From assembly GCA_015065395.1 (NCBI GenBank), contig SVQJ01000020.1, positions 1 to 16,535 of the forward strand: a stretch of 16,535 nt of DNA, read 5' to 3'. Positions 13,797 to 16,535 of the stretch are shown piece by piece. This DNA is from Oscillospiraceae bacterium (GTDB lineage Bacteria; Bacillota; Clostridia; Oscillospirales; CAG-272). Position numbers and translations under genes: made by a program. A model generated the notes under the pieces. The model was not told the DNA's origin, did no database searches, and worked only from the letters and a program-made list of their open reading frames with translations. Positions within the stretch are counted from its first letter, which is position 1, and the number at the start of each line of letters is the position of its first letter.

Positions 13797-16535
13797 ATGG
13801 CTGAGGCTCGTACACTTAATTCCATATTCTCAAGATTTACCCCGGGCAACAGCGCAGAAAAGAAGATCTTTGATGCCTCCTCCAATGCAGTTCTTTCCGG
13901 TGACCGGGAGAAAAAGCTCTATCAGGTCCGCTTTTCTCTCCCCTTCATAGCCTCGAAAAAGGATCTTTATTCCCTGGAGGAAAGGATCTGCCAATGCTAT
14001 GAGCTGAATCTCGTTCGCCTTTTGCCAAGGTACCCCCGTGAGCTTTTCTCCGAAGATTACATGAAAGAGGTCTTTTTTGAGGCTAAGCGGGTGGGAGCCG
14101 TTACCAACGGCTTCTTTGATAATTGCAAAACAGTCATTGAGGATGGCGTTATCTCCATCTCCGTTCCCTATACTGCCGGTGGCATCGATCTTCTTGACAT
14201 GGGACGAGCGGGGGAGATCATCTCCGGTATAATCAGAAGCGAATTTGAGCTTAATTACGAAACCGATATAAAGCAATCCCAAGACTACGAAAGATATCAC
14301 AACGAATATCTTGAACGCCAGGCTGACTACCTGAGAAAAACTCAGGATCAGGCGAGAGAATACGCCCGTATCGTGGAGGAGCAGCGCAGAAAGCAGGAGG
14401 CTGATGCAAAGGCCGTCGCCGAGGCCGAAAAGCCTCAGTTCAAGCGCATAGACTCCCTTTTTGAAGCAGAAGACGAGGCACAGGAGCTGGAGGGCGGCGT
14501 TTTCAAATGCGGCCGCATGGTCTTTGACTCCAACGGAGGTGATATCCTCTACGGAGAAGAGGATTTTGAAGTTTCCGATCCAATGCCGCTGCGCTGCATC
14601 AATTCCAATATGCGAAGCGTTACCGTTCTCGGCCGCATCTTCAAATCCGAGGCAACGGAAATACGCAATTCCGAAAATATGTCCGTCTCAATCGGCATCA
14701 CCGATAACGATTCCTCGGTCTTTCTGAAATTGCAGATGCCTGCAGCAGAGGCAGAGCCCTTTGCAAAAAGCATGAAGAGCGGAATGTGCATCAGTGCCGT
14801 AGGAAGTGTCAGGGCAGATAAATTCGGAGAATACAATATCTCTGTCAAGGGCATTAAAAAGGCAAAATGGATATTCCGAAAGGATAACGCCCCGGTAAAA
14901 AGAGTGGAGCTGCATCAGCACACCAATCTTTCATCAATGGACGCCATCCCTGCTCCTGCAGACGTGGTTAAAAGAGCCGCCGCATGGGGACACAAGGCGA
15001 TCGCCATAACCGACCACGGAAACGCCCAGGGCTTCCCCACCGCAATGCTTGCCGCCGAGGGAATGAAGGAAGATCCCATCAAGGTGCTTTACGGCATCGA
15101 GGCTTATTTCGTTGACGATACCCGCAGGGCAGTCTTCGGCCATACCGACAGTACCTTTGACGATGAATTCGTGGTTTTCGATATCGAGACCACCGGTCTT
15201 TCCGTCCACAACTGCGCCATCACCGAGATAGGCGCCGTCAGAGTTAAGAACGGCCGCGTCCTTGAAACCTTCAACGTTATGACAGACCCGGGACAGCCCA
15301 TTCCCGAGGATATCTCCCGTCTTACGGGGATAACCGACGATATGGTAAGGGGGCAGATGACTAACGGCGATGCTGTTCGCGCTTTTCTGGATTTTGCAAG
15401 GGACAGCTTGCTTATCGCCCATAACGCAGACTTTGATACCAGCTTTATCAGAAAGGTCTGCGAGGAGGAGGGGCTCCCCTTCCCCAATCCCTATCTTGAT
15501 ACCGTATCTATGTCCCGCTACGTAAATCCCGAGCTGAAAAAGCACAAGCTGGATGTTCTTGCGGATTATTTTAAGCTTGGCGAATTCAATCATCACCGTG
15601 CAAGCGACGACGCGGTGATGCTCAGCGCAATATTCTATAAAATGGTGGACAAGCTTCGGGATGAGGGCATCATGGATTTCAACAGACTTTCCGAAACCAT
15701 GAGCGAAAACGCCGACCCCTTGAAGCTTCGCCCCTACCACCAGATAATACTTGCAAAAAATCAGGTGGGACTGAAAAACCTTTACAGGCTTATTTCCGAT
15801 TCCTACCTTACATATTACAGACGTTTTCCACGAATCCCCAAAACAAGGCTCAAGGAGCTGAGAGAAGGCCTTATCATCGGCTCTGCCTGCGAGGCGGGAG
15901 AGCTGTTCTCTGCCATCATAAGCGGCAGAGGCGAGGCGGAGATCGAGGAGATCGCCTCCTTCTACGATTATTTTGAGATCCAGCCTATTGCAAACAACCG
16001 CTTTATGATAGAAAAGGGGCTTGCAAAGGACGAGGAGGAGCTGAGAGAGTTTAACCGCAAGGTGGTGGCACTGGGCGAAAAGCTCTCAAAGCCCGTTTGC
16101 GCTACCTGTGACGCACATTACATGGATCCGGAGGACGAGATATACCGCCGTATTCTTCTCACGGGTATGAAGTATCCCGATGCTGATAAGCCAAGTGAGC
16201 TTTATATGCGCACCACCGAAGAGATGCTAAGAGAATTTTCCTATCTTGGAGAAGAAAAGGCATACGAGGTGGTGGTTACCAACACAAATCTCATTGCGGA
16301 TATGATAGAGCCCATACGTCCTATCCCCAAGGGCACCTACGACCCGAAGATCGAGGGCTGTGAAGAAGAGCTCCGCGAAAAATGCTATAAAAAAGCAAAG
16401 GAAATGTTCGGCGATCCCCTTCCCGTTCAGGTTTCCGAGCGCCTTGAAAGAGAGCTTACCTCCATTATCGGCAACGGCTTTGCGGTCATGTACATAATCG
16501 CCCGCCGTCTGGTGGAAAAAAGCGAGGAATGGGGT
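13797..16535 (+). CDS. polC: DNA polymerase III alpha subunit, PolC type (3' end cut by window edge)
   Basis: Replicative polymerase with its own proofreading, typical of Firmicutes. The first 913 codons are present; relatives are about 1,440 aa, so most of the polymerase active-site region is beyond the edge. Order: N-terminal domain, a charged coiled-coil-like stretch (about 160-220, rich in E/R/Q), an OB-fold-like region (about 270-360), then the PHP domain starting RVELHQHTNLS (H373, H375) with ITDHGN (H407). The exonuclease is inserted in the PHP domain: VVFDIETTGL (D462, E464), LIAHNADFDTSF and HHRASDDAVM, so proofreading residues are intact. PHP resumes after about 620 (CATCDAHYMDPED). 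Start: ATG 7 nt after AAAGGA (13784-13789). It follows ispG by 81 bp; proS, often between them, is missing. Confidence 0.97.
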   Translation, partial: MAEARTLNSIFSRFTPGNSAEKKIFDASSNAVLSGDREKKLYQVRFSLPFIASKKDLYSLEERICQCYELNLVRLLPRYPRELFSEDYMKEVFFEAKRVGAVTNGFFDNCKTVIEDGVISISVPYTAGGIDLLDMGRAGEIISGIIRSEFELNYETDIKQSQDYERYHNEYLERQADYLRKTQDQAREYARIVEEQRRKQEADAKAVAEAEKPQFKRIDSLFEAEDEAQELEGGVFKCGRMVFDSNGGDILYGEEDFEVSDPMPLRCINSNMRSVTVLGRIFKSEATEIRNSENMSVSIGITDNDSSVFLKLQMPAAEAEPFAKSMKSGMCISAVGSVRADKFGEYNISVKGIKKAKWIFRKDNAPVKRVELHQHTNLSSMDAIPAPADVVKRAAAWGHKAIAITDHGNAQGFPTAMLAAEGMKEDPIKVLYGIEAYFVDDTRRAVFGHTDSTFDDEFVVFDIETTGLSVHNCAITEIGAVRVKNGRVLETFNVMTDPGQPIPEDISRLTGITDDMVRGQMTNGDAVRAFLDFARDSLLIAHNADFDTSFIRKVCEEEGLPFPNPYLDTVSMSRYVNPELKKHKLDVLADYFKLGEFNHHRASDDAVMLSAIFYKMVDKLRDEGIMDFNRLSETMSENADPLKLRPYHQIILAKNQVGLKNLYRLISDSYLTYYRRFPRIPKTRLKELREGLIIGSACEAGELFSAIISGRGEAEIEEIASFYDYFEIQPIANNRFMIEKGLAKDEEELREFNRKVVALGEKLSKPVCATCDAHYMDPEDEIYRRILLTGMKYPDADKPSELYMRTTEEMLREFSYLGEEKAYEVVVTNTNLIADMIEPIRPIPKGTYDPKIEGCEEELREKCYKKAKEMFGDPLPVQVSERLERELTSIIGNGFAVMYIIARRLVEKSEEWG

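Noticed and set aside
12171..15740. Minus-strand frames opposite rseP, ispG and polC
   Set aside because: Antisense shadows of conserved genes with no family motifs.

Overview
The window looks like a chromosomal piece of a mid-GC member of the Clostridia, perhaps an uncultured gut-type lineage. The support is a large Alu-domain SRP RNA, a PolC-type DNA polymerase III with an exonuclease inserted in its PHP domain, AAAGGA/GGAGG ribosome binding sites, and the Firmicute gene order pyrH-frr-uppS-cdsA-dxr-rseP-ispG-polC. The exact taxon cannot be told from this sequence alone.

Left part (1-7000), mostly minus strand. An SRP RNA gene runs off the left edge, with its promoter just behind the stop codon of an FkbM-type methyltransferase gene. 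A block of near-identical 87-bp tandem repeats follows (about 1430-1958). Next come an amidohydrolase gene (minus) and a divergent HIT-family gene (plus). HIT is convergent with an aspartate kinase gene (minus, strong consensus promoter). The intergenic regions on both sides of the kinase gene are packed with perfect or near-perfect palindromes that look like small non-coding mobile or repetitive modules. Further right is a two-gene minus-strand operon: a three-TM acidic membrane protein of unknown function and an HD-domain protein.

Right part (7087-16535), all plus strand. A promoter at about 7087-7115 starts a compact operon that joins translation (ribosome recycling), UMP kinase, undecaprenyl and phospholipid precursor synthesis (uppS, cdsA), the MEP isoprenoid pathway (dxr, ispG), a site-2 protease (rseP) and the replicative polymerase polC, which is cut by the right edge after 913 codons. 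uppS uses the isoprenoid precursors whose synthesis dxr and ispG serve, so the operon links precursor supply to envelope growth. The usual rpsB-tsf genes upstream of pyrH and proS before polC are absent here.

I see no phage, defence, CRISPR or biosynthetic cluster. The most unexplained DNA is the 87-bp hairpin-bearing tandem array and the two palindrome clusters around the aspartate kinase gene. The least understood proteins are the membrane protein/HD protein pair.
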